Shown piece by piece: positions 6,362 through 14,825 of a DNA stretch of 64,000 nt. Position 1 is the first letter of the stretch; each line of letters begins with the position of its first letter. The notes below the pieces were generated by a model. It saw only the letters and a list, made by a program, of their open reading frames with translations, was not told the DNA's origin and did no database searches. A program made the translations under genes and the position numbers. The DNA lies in NCBI GenBank assembly GCA_035693025.1, contig DASSHI010000027.1:1-64000 (forward strand), in the 5' to 3' direction. The DNA comes from VRUE01 sp035693025 (GTDB taxonomy: Bacteria > Actinomycetota > Thermoleophilia > Solirubrobacterales > 70-9).

Positions 6362-7793
6362 TTCCTCGCTGGCCACGAATTGGGACAGGCGGCCCTTCAC
6401 CTGCAAGGAAAAGGCGCGCTCGCTCGGCGATCGGCATCTTGCCGTTGCGCCCGCTGTCGCCGGTCCGCCAAACGAAAACCGAATCGAAGACCGAGTGAAG
6501 TACGCGGCGCTGGTCTTCGAGGGTGAGGTCGTCCCAGACCTGCTCAAGGTCGGCCTCGATCTGAGCCGGTTCACGTTCCTGGTCGCGCTCGGTCCGTTCT
6601 TCGAGCAGCGCGTCGACCCGCGCCTGGCGGCTTTCGACGGTACGCAGGTAAACATCGGAATCCGAGCCGCCCAACGCTTTGGCAAGGCGCTCATCAAGGG
6701 CGGCGTCTCTCTCGGCTTCGGCGGCGGCGAGTTCGGCGTCGAGGTTCGAGCCGTCCTCCTCCTGACTGTGCGCCGTCGCGTTCTTGGCGAAGGCGAACAG
6801 GCGTGAGAGGACGAACGGCTCGATCACGCTGGCCTTCACCGAGGCCGGCGCCGGACATCGACCCCCGGCCTTGTCGGGCTTGCAGCTGTATTCGAGAAAG
6901 TCTTTGCCGTGGCGCGTCCTGCCCATCTTCGGCTTCATTGCGTAGCTGCATCCACCGCAGCGGAGGACGCCCGAGAGCAGACCCGTTCCCTTGCCGGAGC
7001 GGCCGGGGTGGACGCCGCGGGCCTTGTTCGCGGCCTGCCACTCAGCAAGAGTCACGATCGGCTCGTGCGCGTCGGTGTTGACGATTTTCCCGGCCCGCGC
7101 CTCACCGAGGTAGACCCGGTTGCGAACGATCGTGCTGACGCTGGCGACGGTCCAATTCTTGTTGTCCCAGGGCGTCACCACTCCCTCGTCCTCCAAGAAG
7201 CGGGCCAGCTGCGCCCAGGAGACGCCAGCGGCTCGACGGCGGAACAGCTCGTGGATCACCGGTCCTATTCTTGAGTCCGGCTCGAGGACGCGATCCTCGT
7301 TGCGCCGGTAGCCGGTCGGCACCTTGCCGGAGACGTGGATGCCTCGCGCCACTGCCGACTTGCGGGCGGTGTCCCAGTTCTCGCGGATGCGGGCCAGCTC
7401 CAGCTCGCCAAGCGCAGCGAAGAGATCGGCGAGGAACTTCCCCATATAGCCGGAGGTGTCGATGCCCTCGGCCACAGTGCATAGGACGCCATCGGCGGCG
7501 CGGATGCGCGCCAGCAGGTTGGCCGAGTCCTGAACCGATCGGCCGAAGCGGTCGAGACGGGCGACGACAAGCCCTCCGGCGGCGCCGGTCTCGATCCTCT
7601 CCATCGCGGCGTTCAGTCCGGGCCGGTCAGCCTTTGATCCCGGCTGGTCGAGATCTTCGTGCCATTTGGCGATCCGGTGGCCTTGCGACTTGGCCCAGGC
7701 TCTGACACGCTCCTTTTGCTCTCCGGGCGAGATGAAAGCATCGCCAGAGCGGCCTCCTACTCGCGAGACACGGATATAGCCGTCGAGATTCAT
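6312..7793 (-). CDS. Large serine recombinase (site-specific integrase)
   Basis: A 493-residue protein that catalyses site-specific DNA strand exchange through a phosphoserine bond. The resolvase N-terminal domain covers residues 1-150: 'GYIRVSRVGG' with nucleophile Ser10 and Arg8, and 'GGLVVARLDRFGRSVQD' in the catalytic core. The recombinase domain spans about 160-270 ('RRAAGVSWAQLARFLEDEGV'). A zinc ribbon follows ('LRCGGCSYAM' and 'YSCKPDKAGGRC'), then a coiled-coil segment rich in Ala/Glu/Arg (about 345-420). The gene is intact, with AAGGGGG 7 nt before the ATG. It lies at the right end of the element, facing inward. A broken chromosomal gene begins about 20 bp from its start, the usual place for an attachment site. 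Confidence 0.93.
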   Translation of the reverse strand: MNLDGYIRVSRVGGRSGDAFISPGEQKERVRAWAKSQGHRIAKWHEDLDQPGSKADRPGLNAAMERIETGAAGGLVVARLDRFGRSVQDSANLLARIRAADGVLCTVAEGIDTSGYMGKFLADLFAALGELELARIRENWDTARKSAVARGIHVSGKVPTGYRRNEDRVLEPDSRIGPVIHELFRRRAAGVSWAQLARFLEDEGVVTPWDNKNWTVASVSTIVRNRVYLGEARAGKIVNTDAHEPIVTLAEWQAANKARGVHPGRSGKGTGLLSGVLRCGGCSYAMKPKMGRTRHGKDFLEYSCKPDKAGGRCPAPASVKASVIEPFVLSRLFAFAKNATAHSQEEDGSNLDAELAAAEAERDAALDERLAKALGGSDSDVYLRTVESRQARVDALLEERTERDQEREPAQIEADLEQVWDDLTLEDQRRVLHSVFDSVFVWRTGDSGRNGKMPIAERARLFLAGEGPPVPIRGQRGTIRTLPLDGPPPTEAP

Positions 7794-7814
7794 TGGGTTG
7801 CCCCCTTACGTTAG

Positions 7815-7901
7815 AGACTGAACGGCAAGCAGGGCACCGAGCTCGCCGACGTGATCGTGAACAAGATCAAGGAGGCGGTCGACAAGGTCGCCTTCAAATA
7901 G
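7815..7901 (+). pseudogene. 3' remnant of a disrupted chromosomal gene (element junction)
   Basis: From 7815 to the TAG at 7899-7901 a frame encodes a 28-residue tail with 'GTELADVIVNKIKEAVDKVA' as its core. This is a normal-looking amphipathic C-terminal helix with no start codon and with an in-frame stop at 7812-7814 just upstream. The recombinase gene begins 22 bp to the left on the other strand. The simplest explanation is that the element inserted into this gene and only its 3' end remains at the right junction. I do not recognise the parent protein. The matching 5' part should lie left of the window. Confidence 0.5.
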
Positions 7902-7923
7902 CGGGCGACGGGTCGCCGCCGGC

Positions 7924-8538
7924 TCAGCGCTCGGCGGCGACCCGGAGGCCGAAGCCGACCAGGGCGATGCCGGTGAGGCGCTCGAGCCAGGTGCGAGCGA
8001 GATCGAAGCGGCGCCAGCGCTGGGCCCGGGAAGAGGCGAGCGCCCAGGCGGAGAGCCAGGCGAAGCAGAGGACGGCGTGGGTGGCGACGAGGAACGCCAG
8101 CCACATCGCGCGGGGGCCGGCGGGGGCGAGCAACGGCAGGCTGGCGGTGTAGAAGACGGCGATCTTCGGGTTCAGCAGGTTGGTCAGCAGACCCGCCCGC
8201 AGCGGTCGGCCGGAGCGGGGCGCGGGCGCGGCCGGCGCCCGCCGCCGCCAGAGCAGGGCGACGCCCATGCCGACGAGGAAGACCGCGCCGCCGATCCGCA
8301 GCACCGTGTAGGCCTCGCTCGAGGCGGCGAGGACCGTCGCCAGTCCGGCGACGGTCAGCGTGCCCCAGATCGCCAGCCCGACCACGACCCCGGCCGCGGC
8401 CCTGACGCCGGCGCCGCCGCCGCCGCCGAGCGCGTGCCGGGTGACCACCGCGAAGTCCGGCCCGGGCAAGAGCGCCAGCAGCGCGAGGACAAGCACCGCG
8501 CCTGCGTAGGAGCCATTCACCCCGCCATTCTCCACCAA
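7924..8538 (-). CDS. LysE family amino-acid exporter
   Basis: A 204-residue inner-membrane exporter. The N-terminal membrane helix is followed by 'LLALLPGPDFAVVTRHALGG', matching the LysE/RhtB signature 'PGP......R......G', and there are about six hydrophobic spans. 'GLLTNLLNPKIAVFYTASLPL' is the conserved fourth-to-fifth helix segment. Family members export amino acids or their analogues (lysine, threonine, homoserine lactone), and the substrate cannot be told here. A GTG six codons downstream is an alternative start. It is convergent with the broken gene at 7815-7901. Confidence 0.85.
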   Translation of the reverse strand: MVENGGVNGSYAGAVLVLALLALLPGPDFAVVTRHALGGGGGAGVRAAAGVVVGLAIWGTLTVAGLATVLAASSEAYTVLRIGGAVFLVGMGVALLWRRRAPAAPAPRSGRPLRAGLLTNLLNPKIAVFYTASLPLLAPAGPRAMWLAFLVATHAVLCFAWLSAWALASSRAQRWRRFDLARTWLERLTGIALVGFGLRVAAER

Positions 8539-8754
8539 CCGGGGGCGCCACCGCGAGTCCGCGAGAACCCGTGTAGAGCGCGGTTTTTCGCGGGAAGGTC
8601 GGCTACTGGATGCAGGTAGCGGCTTGGGGCGTGCTCGCCGTCGCGATCCTCCTCAAAGTGGGAATCGTCACCACGAGCAGCACCGATCAGCGCAGCCCGC
8701 GTCAATACTGAGGGGGAGTCGCCGGGTCCCCGTGGCATGCGAGACTCAGCCGCT

Positions 8755-9474
8755 ATGCCAGCTTCCAGGAGCTACGACAGGGCCCCCGCCGACCTGCGGC
8801 CGGTGACGATCGATCCCGGCTTCGTCGAAAGCGCCAGCGGCTCCTGCCTGATCTCGATCGGGAAAACGCGGGTGATCTGCACCGCCTCGGTCAGCGAGCA
8901 GGTGCCCCGCTGGATGATGGGCAAGGGCAAAGGCTGGGTCACCGCCGAGTACGCGATGCTGCCCGCCTCGACCGGCGAGCGCAAGCAGCGCGACATCGCC
9001 AAGGGCAAACAGGACGGCCGCGGGGTCGAGATTCAGCGGCTGATCGGCCGCTCGCTGCGCGTCATCGTCGATTTCAAGGCGATGGGCGAACGCAGCGTTT
9101 ACGTCGACTGCGACGTCCTCCAGGCCGACGGCGGCACCCGCTGCGCCGCGATCACCGGCGGCTTCGTCGCCCTGCGCCAGGCCTTCCAGCACCTGGTCGA
9201 CAAGAAGGCCCTCGACGCGCTGCCGCTGACCGGCTCGGTCGCCGCGGTCAGCGTCGGCCTCGTCAATGGCCGCGCCCTCTGCGACCTCGATTACGGCGAG
9301 GACTCCAACGCCGAAGTCGACGCCAACGTGGTGATGACCGGCGACGGCGGCCTGGTCGAGGTGCAGGCGACCGCGGAGCGGACGCCGCTCTCGCGCGCCT
9401 CGCTGGACGAGCTGCTGGGCCTGGCCGAGGGCGGGATTGCCCGCCTGCGGGAGGTGCAGGAGCGGGCGGCATGA
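8755..9474 (+). CDS. rph: Ribonuclease PH
   Basis: A 239-residue phosphorolytic 3'-5' exoribonuclease that trims tRNA 3' ends using phosphate. The sequence shows 'YDRAPADLRPVTIDPGF' at the start, 'GSCLISIGKTRVICTA' in the RNase PH core, 'RSLRVIVDFKAMGERSVYVD' with 'CDVLQADGGTRCAAITGGF' as the conserved phosphate/RNA site, and 'EVQATAERTPLSR' near the C-terminus. The length is typical (about 240). The ATG at 8755 gives the usual short N-terminus, and an ATG six codons upstream is less likely. It heads the rph-rdgB-CDF operon, a common arrangement for rph and rdgB. Confidence 0.95.
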   Translation: MPASRSYDRAPADLRPVTIDPGFVESASGSCLISIGKTRVICTASVSEQVPRWMMGKGKGWVTAEYAMLPASTGERKQRDIAKGKQDGRGVEIQRLIGRSLRVIVDFKAMGERSVYVDCDVLQADGGTRCAAITGGFVALRQAFQHLVDKKALDALPLTGSVAAVSVGLVNGRALCDLDYGEDSNAEVDANVVMTGDGGLVEVQATAERTPLSRASLDELLGLAEGGIARLREVQERAA

Positions 9475-10058
9475 TCCTCGCCACCCGCAACCAGCACAAG
9501 CTGCGGGAGATGGCGGAGATGCTGCCGGGGGTCGATCTGAAGCCCCTCCCCGACGAGCTCCCCTCGCCGCCGGAGACCGGCGAGAGCTTCGAGGCCAACG
9601 CCCTGATCAAGGCCCGCGCCGCCCACGCCGCCACCGGCGAGGCGGTGATCGCCGACGACTCCGGGATCGAAGCCGCCGACCTCGGTGGCGCCCCCGGCAT
9701 CTACTCGGCCCGCTACGCCGGCGAGGGCGCCAGCGACGAGACCAACCTGACCAAGCTGCTGCGCGAGGTCGACGCCGCCGCCGGCGAGCGCCGCGCCGCC
9801 TACGTCTGCGCGATCGCCCTCGTCGAAGAGGGCGGGCACGAGTACGTCTTCGAGGCGCGCTGCGAGGGGACGCTGCTGCGCGAGGGGCGGGGGGAGGGCG
9901 GCTTCGGCTACGACCCGGCCTTCGTCCCCGACGAGACCGGGCCCGCCGACCAGCGCACGATGGCCGAGCTGAGCCCCGCCGAGAAGCACGCGATCAGCCA
10001 CCGCGGCAAGGCGGTACGCATGCTGGCACGCCACCTCGGTCTCGAGCCGGAGCGATGA
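9471..10058 (+). CDS. rdgB: dITP/XTP pyrophosphatase (Ham1/RdgB)
   Basis: A 195-residue house-cleaning enzyme that hydrolyses dITP, ITP and XTP to the monophosphate. It shows 'ILATRNQHKLREM' (nucleotide-binding start), 'ETGESFEANALIKARAA', 'ADDSGIEAADLGGAPGIYSA' (the catalytic acidic loop), 'GGFGYDPAFVPD' and 'AEKHAISHRGKA', all hallmarks of the Ham1 family. The ATG overlaps the rph stop (ATGA), so the two are co-translated. Confidence 0.95.
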   Translation: MILATRNQHKLREMAEMLPGVDLKPLPDELPSPPETGESFEANALIKARAAHAATGEAVIADDSGIEAADLGGAPGIYSARYAGEGASDETNLTKLLREVDAAAGERRAAYVCAIALVEEGGHEYVFEARCEGTLLREGRGEGGFGYDPAFVPDETGPADQRTMAELSPAEKHAISHRGKAVRMLARHLGLEPER

Positions 10059-10963
10059 GCGGGATGAGCGCGAAAAGCCGCGTCGCCGCGCTCTCGATCG
10101 CCTCCAACTCGATCCTGATCCTGCTCAAGCTCGTCGCCGGCGCGATCACCGGCTCGATCGCGATCGTCACCGAGGCGATCCACTCGATGATCGACCTCGT
10201 CGCCTCGGTGATCGCCTTCCTCTCGGTCCGCAAAGCCGACGCGCCGGCCGACGAGGAGCACCCCTACGGGCACGAGAAGGTCGAGAACCTGGCCGCCAAC
10301 ATCGAGGGGATCCTGATCCTGGTCGGCGCCGGGATCATCGTCTACGAGGCGACCCGCCGGCTGGTCGTCGGCTCCGAGGTCGAAAGCCTCGGCATCGGCA
10401 TCGCCGTGATGGCGGTCTCCGTGGTCGCCAACCTCGCGGTCTCGACCGCCCTCGCCCGTCGGGCCCGGATCGACGAATCGCCGGCGCTGGCCGGCGACGC
10501 CGCCCATCTGCGCACCGACGCGCTGACCTCGCTCGGCGTCGTCGTCGGACTGATCCTGGTCAAGATCACCGGCGCTGCCTCGCTCGACTCGATCACCGCC
10601 CTGGTCGTCGCCGCGGCGATCGTCGTCGCCGGCGTGAACATCATCCGCCGCTCCTCGGGGGTCCTCGTCGACGAAGTCCTGCCCGACCCGGAGATGGACC
10701 GGATCGAGGAGGCGATCGCCGCCGCCCGTACCCCCGAGGTAGCCGGCTACCACAAGCTCCGCGCCCGCCGCGCCGGCAGCCGCCGCCACATCGACTTCCA
10801 CGTGCAGTACCGCTCCGGCACCAGCCTCGAGCGAGCCCACGAGCTCGCCCACGAGATGCGCGACTCGATCGAGGCGACGATCCCCCAGGCCGACGTCCTG
10901 ATCCACGTCGAGCCAGAGACCTCGTTCCGCGAGCGCGCCGAAGGCCCCTACCGCTCAGGCTGA
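10055..10963 (+). CDS. Cation diffusion facilitator (Zn/Co/Mn/Fe efflux)
   Basis: A 302-residue inner-membrane divalent-cation/proton antiporter of the CDF family. Six membrane helices lie in the first 210 residues. Helix 2 carries 'EAIHSMIDL' and helix 5 carries 'AHLRTDALTSL', the HxxxD pairs that form the transport metal site. The C-terminal cytoplasmic domain contains 'YHKLRARRAGSRRHIDFHV' and 'DVLIHVEP', matching the metal-sensing dimerisation domain. The ATG overlaps the rdgB stop. The transported metal cannot be told from the sequence alone. Confidence 0.92.
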   Translation: MSGMSAKSRVAALSIASNSILILLKLVAGAITGSIAIVTEAIHSMIDLVASVIAFLSVRKADAPADEEHPYGHEKVENLAANIEGILILVGAGIIVYEATRRLVVGSEVESLGIGIAVMAVSVVANLAVSTALARRARIDESPALAGDAAHLRTDALTSLGVVVGLILVKITGAASLDSITALVVAAAIVVAGVNIIRRSSGVLVDEVLPDPEMDRIEEAIAAARTPEVAGYHKLRARRAGSRRHIDFHVQYRSGTSLERAHELAHEMRDSIEATIPQADVLIHVEPETSFRERAEGPYRSG

Positions 10964-10976
10964 GGGCGCGATCTGC

Positions 10977-11126
10977 TCAGGGAGGGGGCAGCAGGTTGAC
11001 CGCGCCGGCGAGGCCGACGGCGACCAGCGTCACCGCGTATCCGGTGTAGCCGCTGAAGGCGAAGAGGACGGCGGCGATCGCGCAGACGACGACGACGGTG
11101 ATCCATGAGGCTCGGGCGAGGGTCAC
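10977..11126 (-). CDS. Very small two-helix membrane protein
   Basis: A 49-residue frame (54 if the GTG at 11141 is used) made of two hydrophobic spans joined by 'FSGYTGY' and ending 'AVNLLPPP'. The composition is natural for a membrane miniprotein. It fills the gap between the CDF gene and the next forward gene and has no homologue I can name. It might be missed by automated annotation because of its size. There is no clear Shine-Dalgarno. Confidence 0.45.
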   Translation of the reverse strand: MTLARASWITVVVVCAIAAVLFAFSGYTGYAVTLVAVGLAGAVNLLPPP

Positions 11127-11145
11127 GGTCGGTATTTTCACTCAG

Positions 11146-11502
11146 ATGCCCGACGGTGCGACTACGACCCCCAGCAGCGAGTCCGCGGAGGCGGCGCTGG
11201 CCTTCCTCGCCGAGATGTCGCCCGACCTGCGGGGAGCGGCGATCCTCGACGGCGCCGGAGGCGTGCTCGCGATCACCGACGGGGAGGCCGAGCGCTGGCG
11301 CGAGGACGCGGCGACGCTCTTCGCCGTCGCCGACGGCGCCGAGGACGAGGCGGTCGAGCAGGTCCATGTCGCCACCGAGCAGGGCGAGGTGTTCGCGATC
11401 CGGGCCGAGGGGCTCGCCGCGGTCGCCGTCACCGACCGCTTCGCCCTCGCCTCGCTGATGCTCTACGACATGCGCTCCGCCCTGCGGGAGCTCGCCCGGT
11501 GA
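11146..11502 (+). CDS. Roadblock/LC7-like small protein
   Basis: A 118-residue protein. The order is a Ser/Thr-rich start, a helix, 'GAAILDGAGGVLAITDGEAE', a helix and 'VFAIRAEGLAAVAVTDRFAL', then a long C-terminal helix. This fits a Roadblock/LC7 or profilin-like fold, in which 'A.ild..G.vla' opens the sheet. In actinobacteria such proteins regulate small GTPases or polarity, but no GTPase is adjacent here. A TATTTT hexamer at 11133-11138 ends 7 nt before the ATG, pointing to a leaderless mRNA. It is followed by an overlapping gene and tldD. Confidence 0.55.
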   Translation: MPDGATTTPSSESAEAALAFLAEMSPDLRGAAILDGAGGVLAITDGEAERWREDAATLFAVADGAEDEAVEQVHVATEQGEVFAIRAEGLAAVAVTDRFALASLMLYDMRSALRELAR

Positions 11503-11726
11503 CGCCGCCGAAGCCGCACCGCGTCCTGCTCGACCGGGTCTCCGGCTACGCCGACGAGGCGGCCGCCTTCATGCGCCGGCGCCGCGTCGCCCGCCGTCCC
11601 TTCGCCCGCCTCTATTACCCCCACGGCCGCAGCGCCGACCACGCCGAGGACTCGCGCAGCGGCGCTGAGCTCTTCGTCGCCGCCGGGCGCCTGCTCGAGG
11701 TGGCGGCAAGGAAGCCGAAGGGATGA
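11499..11726 (+). CDS. Small basic protein of unknown function upstream of tldD
   Basis: A 75-residue, Arg-rich protein with the central motif 'RRPFARLYYPHGRSADHAED' and a C-terminal helix. The GTG start overlaps the previous stop, and its stop overlaps the tldD start, so it is translated as part of the 11146-14460 operon. I recognise no domain. Given its position it could be a partner or substrate of the TldD/TldE protease, since TldDE process small modified peptides, but no leader-core peptide pattern is visible. Confidence 0.5.
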   Translation: MTPPKPHRVLLDRVSGYADEAAAFMRRRRVARRPFARLYYPHGRSADHAEDSRSGAELFVAAGRLLEVAARKPKG

Positions 11727-13108
11727 GCGAGCTGCTCGATCAGGGGGTCGCCGAGCGCGTCCTCGCCCGCGCCCTCGCCAACGGGGGCCGCTTCGCCGAG
11801 GTCTTCGCCGAACGCCGCGGCGGCCTCTCGATGGCGATCGACGAGTCGCGGATCGAGTCGGTCCAGTCCGGCGCCGAGGAGGGTGCGGGCGTCCGCGTCG
11901 TCGAGGGCAGCACCACCTACTTCGCCCACGTCGACGGGCTCGACCCGGCCGACCTCGAACGGGCCGCCGACGAGGCCGCGGCGGCGCTCAGGGGCAGCCG
12001 TGCCGAGCCACGCCCGCTGCGGGCGCAGGCGCCAGCGCCGCTGCCGATCGCGGTCCGGCCCGAGGACGTCCCGGCCGAGCGCAAGGCGGCGCTGCTGCGC
12101 GAGCTCGACGAGCGGGCGCGCGGGCGCGGCGGCGAGATCGCCCAGTTCACCGCCTCCTACGCCGAGGCCCGCCGCGAGGTCGCGATCGCCAACTCCGACG
12201 GCCTCCTCAGCGGCGACGACCGCACCCGCACCCGGATCGGCGCCCAGGCGGTCGCCCGCCGCGGCGACACCGTCGAGACCGGCGCCGAGACGCTCGGCGC
12301 CCACCGCGGGTTCGAGCTACTCGAAGACGATCCGGGACAGATCGCCGAGCAGGCGGCGGCGAAGGCGCTGAAGCTGCTCGACGCCCGCCCCGCCCCCTCG
12401 GGCTCGATGCCGGTCGTCGTCGGCGGCGGCTTCGGCGGCGTCCTCTTCCACGAGATGACCGGGCATGGCCTCGAGGCCGATCACGTGCAGAAGGGCGCCA
12501 GCGTCTACGCCGGCAAGCTCGGCGAGAAGGTCGCCCAGCCGCTGCTGAGCGCCTACGACGACGGCCATATGCTGGGCGAGTGGGGCAGCGACGCGATCGA
12601 CGACGAGGGGGCGCCGACCCAGAAGACGCGGGTGATCGAGGACGGCCGCCTCGTCGCCTTCCTCCACGACCGCCAGACCGCCGCCCGCGAAGGCGCCGCG
12701 GCGACCGGCAACGGCCGGCGCGAGAGCTTCCGCCACCTGCCGATCCCGCGCATGACCAACACCTACATCGCCCCCGGCGAGGCCACGCCGGAGGAGATCG
12801 TCGGTGGGGTCGAGAAGGGCTTCTATGCGGTCTCCTTCGCCGGGGGCCAGGTCGACCCGGCGACCGGCGACTTCGTCTTCGGCGTCAACGAGGGCTACCT
12901 GATCGAGGGGGGCCGGGTGACCCGACCCTGTCGCGGAGCGACGCTGGTAGGCAACTGCCTCGACGCGCTGGCGGCGATCGACGCAGTCGGCGACGACTTC
13001 TGGATGAAGACGGGGATCTGCGGCAAGGGCGGCCAGAAAGTGCCGGTCGGGACGGGTCAGGGACACGTGCGGATCGCGGCGATGACCGTCGGCGGGACCG
13101 CGGCGTGA
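11723..13108 (+). CDS. tldD: Metalloprotease TldD
   Basis: A 461-residue TldD/PmbA-family metallopeptidase subunit. Around residue 243 lies 'FHEMTGHGLEADHV', the zinc-binding HExxxH motif that distinguishes TldD from its non-metal partner. 'PVGTGQGHVRIAAMTVGG' closes the family domain. In Escherichia coli TldD and TldE form a heterodimer that degrades unfolded or ribosomally made modified peptides. The next gene is the TldE partner and overlaps by 4 nt (GTGA). The length is typical (about 460-480). Confidence 0.93.
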   Translation: MSELLDQGVAERVLARALANGGRFAEVFAERRGGLSMAIDESRIESVQSGAEEGAGVRVVEGSTTYFAHVDGLDPADLERAADEAAAALRGSRAEPRPLRAQAPAPLPIAVRPEDVPAERKAALLRELDERARGRGGEIAQFTASYAEARREVAIANSDGLLSGDDRTRTRIGAQAVARRGDTVETGAETLGAHRGFELLEDDPGQIAEQAAAKALKLLDARPAPSGSMPVVVGGGFGGVLFHEMTGHGLEADHVQKGASVYAGKLGEKVAQPLLSAYDDGHMLGEWGSDAIDDEGAPTQKTRVIEDGRLVAFLHDRQTAAREGAAATGNGRRESFRHLPIPRMTNTYIAPGEATPEEIVGGVEKGFYAVSFAGGQVDPATGDFVFGVNEGYLIEGGRVTRPCRGATLVGNCLDALAAIDAVGDDFWMKTGICGKGGQKVPVGTGQGHVRIAAMTVGGTAA

Positions 13109-14460
13109 GCGATCTCGCCGCCCAGGCCGCCGCGGCAGTCGAGCAGGCGCTCGAGGCGGGCGCCGGCGACGCCGAGGCTTACGCAAGCGAAGCCGAGAAC
13201 CGCGAGGTCCGCGTCCACGGCGGCGAGGTCGAGAGCCTCACCGCGGCGACCCAAAGGGGGCTCGGGTTGCGGGTCTGGATCGGCGGCCGCGTCGGCTACG
13301 GCTACGGCACCGACCTATCCGTCGGAGGTCTGGGCGCGATCGCGAGGCGCGCCGTCGAAGCCGCCCGCGTCGCCGAGGAGGACGAGTTCGCCGCGGCGCC
13401 GGCGCCGGTGGGGGAGCCGCCGCAGTTGGCCGGCCTCAGCGACCCTTCGCGCGCCGAGTACTCCGCGGCCGGGATCGCCGAGCTCGCACTCGCGGTCGAG
13501 AGCGCCGCGCTCGCGGCGGACGCGAAGATCGCCGCGGTCGAGCAGGCCGTCTACTTCGACAGTGGCGAGCGCGTCGCGATCTTCGCCTCCGCCGGAGCGC
13601 GGGCCGAGTACGAGGCGACGAGCTGCTACGCCTATCTGCAGGCGCTCGCCGAGGGGGAGGACGGGCGTGAGACGGGGCTGGGATTCGGCCTCGCTCGCGG
13701 CCCCGCCGCCCTCGATCCGAGCGCGATCGGCCGCGAGGGCGCCGAGCGCGCGGCGGAGATGGTCGGCTCCTCCAAGCCGCCTTCGCGCCGTTGCCCGGTG
13801 GTCCTCGATCCGACCGTCGCCGCCAGCTTCGTCGGCCTGCTCGGCAATGCGATCGGCGCCGACTCGGTGCAGCGCGGGCGCTCGCCCCTGGCCGAGCGGC
13901 TCGGTGAGGAGGTCGCCTCGGAGGCATTCGTCCTGCACGACGACGGGCTCGACCCCGAAGGCTTTGCGACGGCGCCCGTCGACGCCGAGGGCACCCCGCG
14001 GCAGCGCACGGCGCTGATCGAGGACGGGCGCCTGCAGACGTTCCTCTATGACAGCTACGCGGCGCGCCGCGGCGGCGCCGAGCCCACGGGCAACGCGGGC
14101 CGCTCCGGCTATCGCTCCCCGCCCGGCGTCTCGGCGTCCAACCTCGTGGTCGCGCCGGGCGCGAGCGGCGCCGAGGAGCTGCTCGCCGGGGCCGCGGACG
14201 GCGTCTACGTCAACGACGTCGCCGGCCTGCACTCGGGCGTCAACCCGGTGACCGGCGTCTTCTCGGTCGGCGCCTCCGGCCGGGCGATCAGGCATGGCGA
14301 GCTGGCGGAGCCGCTGCGGGAGTTCACGATCGCCAGCGACCTGGTGGCGATGTTGCGGTCCGTGCGGGCAGCCGGCGCGGACCCTCGCTGGGTCCCATTC
14401 GGGGGGTCGGTCAGCAGCCCGCCGTTGCTGATCGGCGAGATGACCGTCAGCGGCTCGTGA
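13105..14460 (+). CDS. tldE: TldE/PmbA partner subunit of the TldD protease
   Basis: A 451-residue protein of the same fold as TldD but without HExxxH: the equivalent position reads 'GLLGNAIGADSVQRGRS'. This is the known asymmetry of the TldD/TldE complex, in which TldE helps form the peptide tunnel. It ends with 'SPPLLIGEMTVSG', the usual C-terminal strand. The start is a GTG overlapping the tldD stop. Confidence 0.9.
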   Translation: MSDLAAQAAAAVEQALEAGAGDAEAYASEAENREVRVHGGEVESLTAATQRGLGLRVWIGGRVGYGYGTDLSVGGLGAIARRAVEAARVAEEDEFAAAPAPVGEPPQLAGLSDPSRAEYSAAGIAELALAVESAALAADAKIAAVEQAVYFDSGERVAIFASAGARAEYEATSCYAYLQALAEGEDGRETGLGFGLARGPAALDPSAIGREGAERAAEMVGSSKPPSRRCPVVLDPTVAASFVGLLGNAIGADSVQRGRSPLAERLGEEVASEAFVLHDDGLDPEGFATAPVDAEGTPRQRTALIEDGRLQTFLYDSYAARRGGAEPTGNAGRSGYRSPPGVSASNLVVAPGASGAEELLAGAADGVYVNDVAGLHSGVNPVTGVFSVGASGRAIRHGELAEPLREFTIASDLVAMLRSVRAAGADPRWVPFGGSVSSPPLLIGEMTVSGS

Positions 14461-14546
14461 GCGCCGGGCTCGCCTAGGCACGGTCATTACGCCGAATGCG
14501 CTGTTAGATTGCCGCCGACCTCAACGACAGACGGAGGAGCTTCGAC

Positions 14547-14825
14547 GTGACCAAGGCTGAGTTTTTGGACCAACTGGCAGCTGATGAGCGAGTGGGCAGC
14601 AAGAAAGGCGCAAGCGATGCGCTCGACGCTGTGCTCGACGCGATCACCGACACCCTGAGCAGCGGAGGCGAAGTCAGCTTCACCGGCTTCGGCAAGTTCC
14701 ACGTCGCCGAGCGTGGCCCGCGGCAGGGCGTCAACCCGCGCACCGGCGAGCGGATCACGATCCCCGGCGGCAAGGTGCCCCGCTTCTCCGCCGGCTCGGC
14801 GCTGAAGGCCAAGGTCAAGGGCTGA
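14547..14825 (+). CDS. hup: HU-family nucleoid-associated protein
   Basis: A 92-residue histone-like DNA-bending protein. 'MTKAEFLDQLAADERVGSKK' forms the first helix-turn-helix, 'ALDAVLDAITDTLSSGGEVS' the second, and 'FGKFHVAERGPRQGVNPRTG' with 'IPGGKVPRFSAG' the beta arms that intercalate DNA. It lacks the long Lys/Ala-rich C-terminal tail of mycobacterial HupB. The GTG start has GGAGGAG at 14533-14539. It is followed at once by the LysM gene. Confidence 0.93.
   Translation: MTKAEFLDQLAADERVGSKKGASDALDAVLDAITDTLSSGGEVSFTGFGKFHVAERGPRQGVNPRTGERITIPGGKVPRFSAGSALKAKVKG

Noticed and set aside
8539..8754. Gap between the LysE and rph genes as a possible RNA gene
   Set aside because: No tRNA-like cloverleaf, conserved hairpin or convincing small frame was found. 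It probably holds the rph and LysE promoters.
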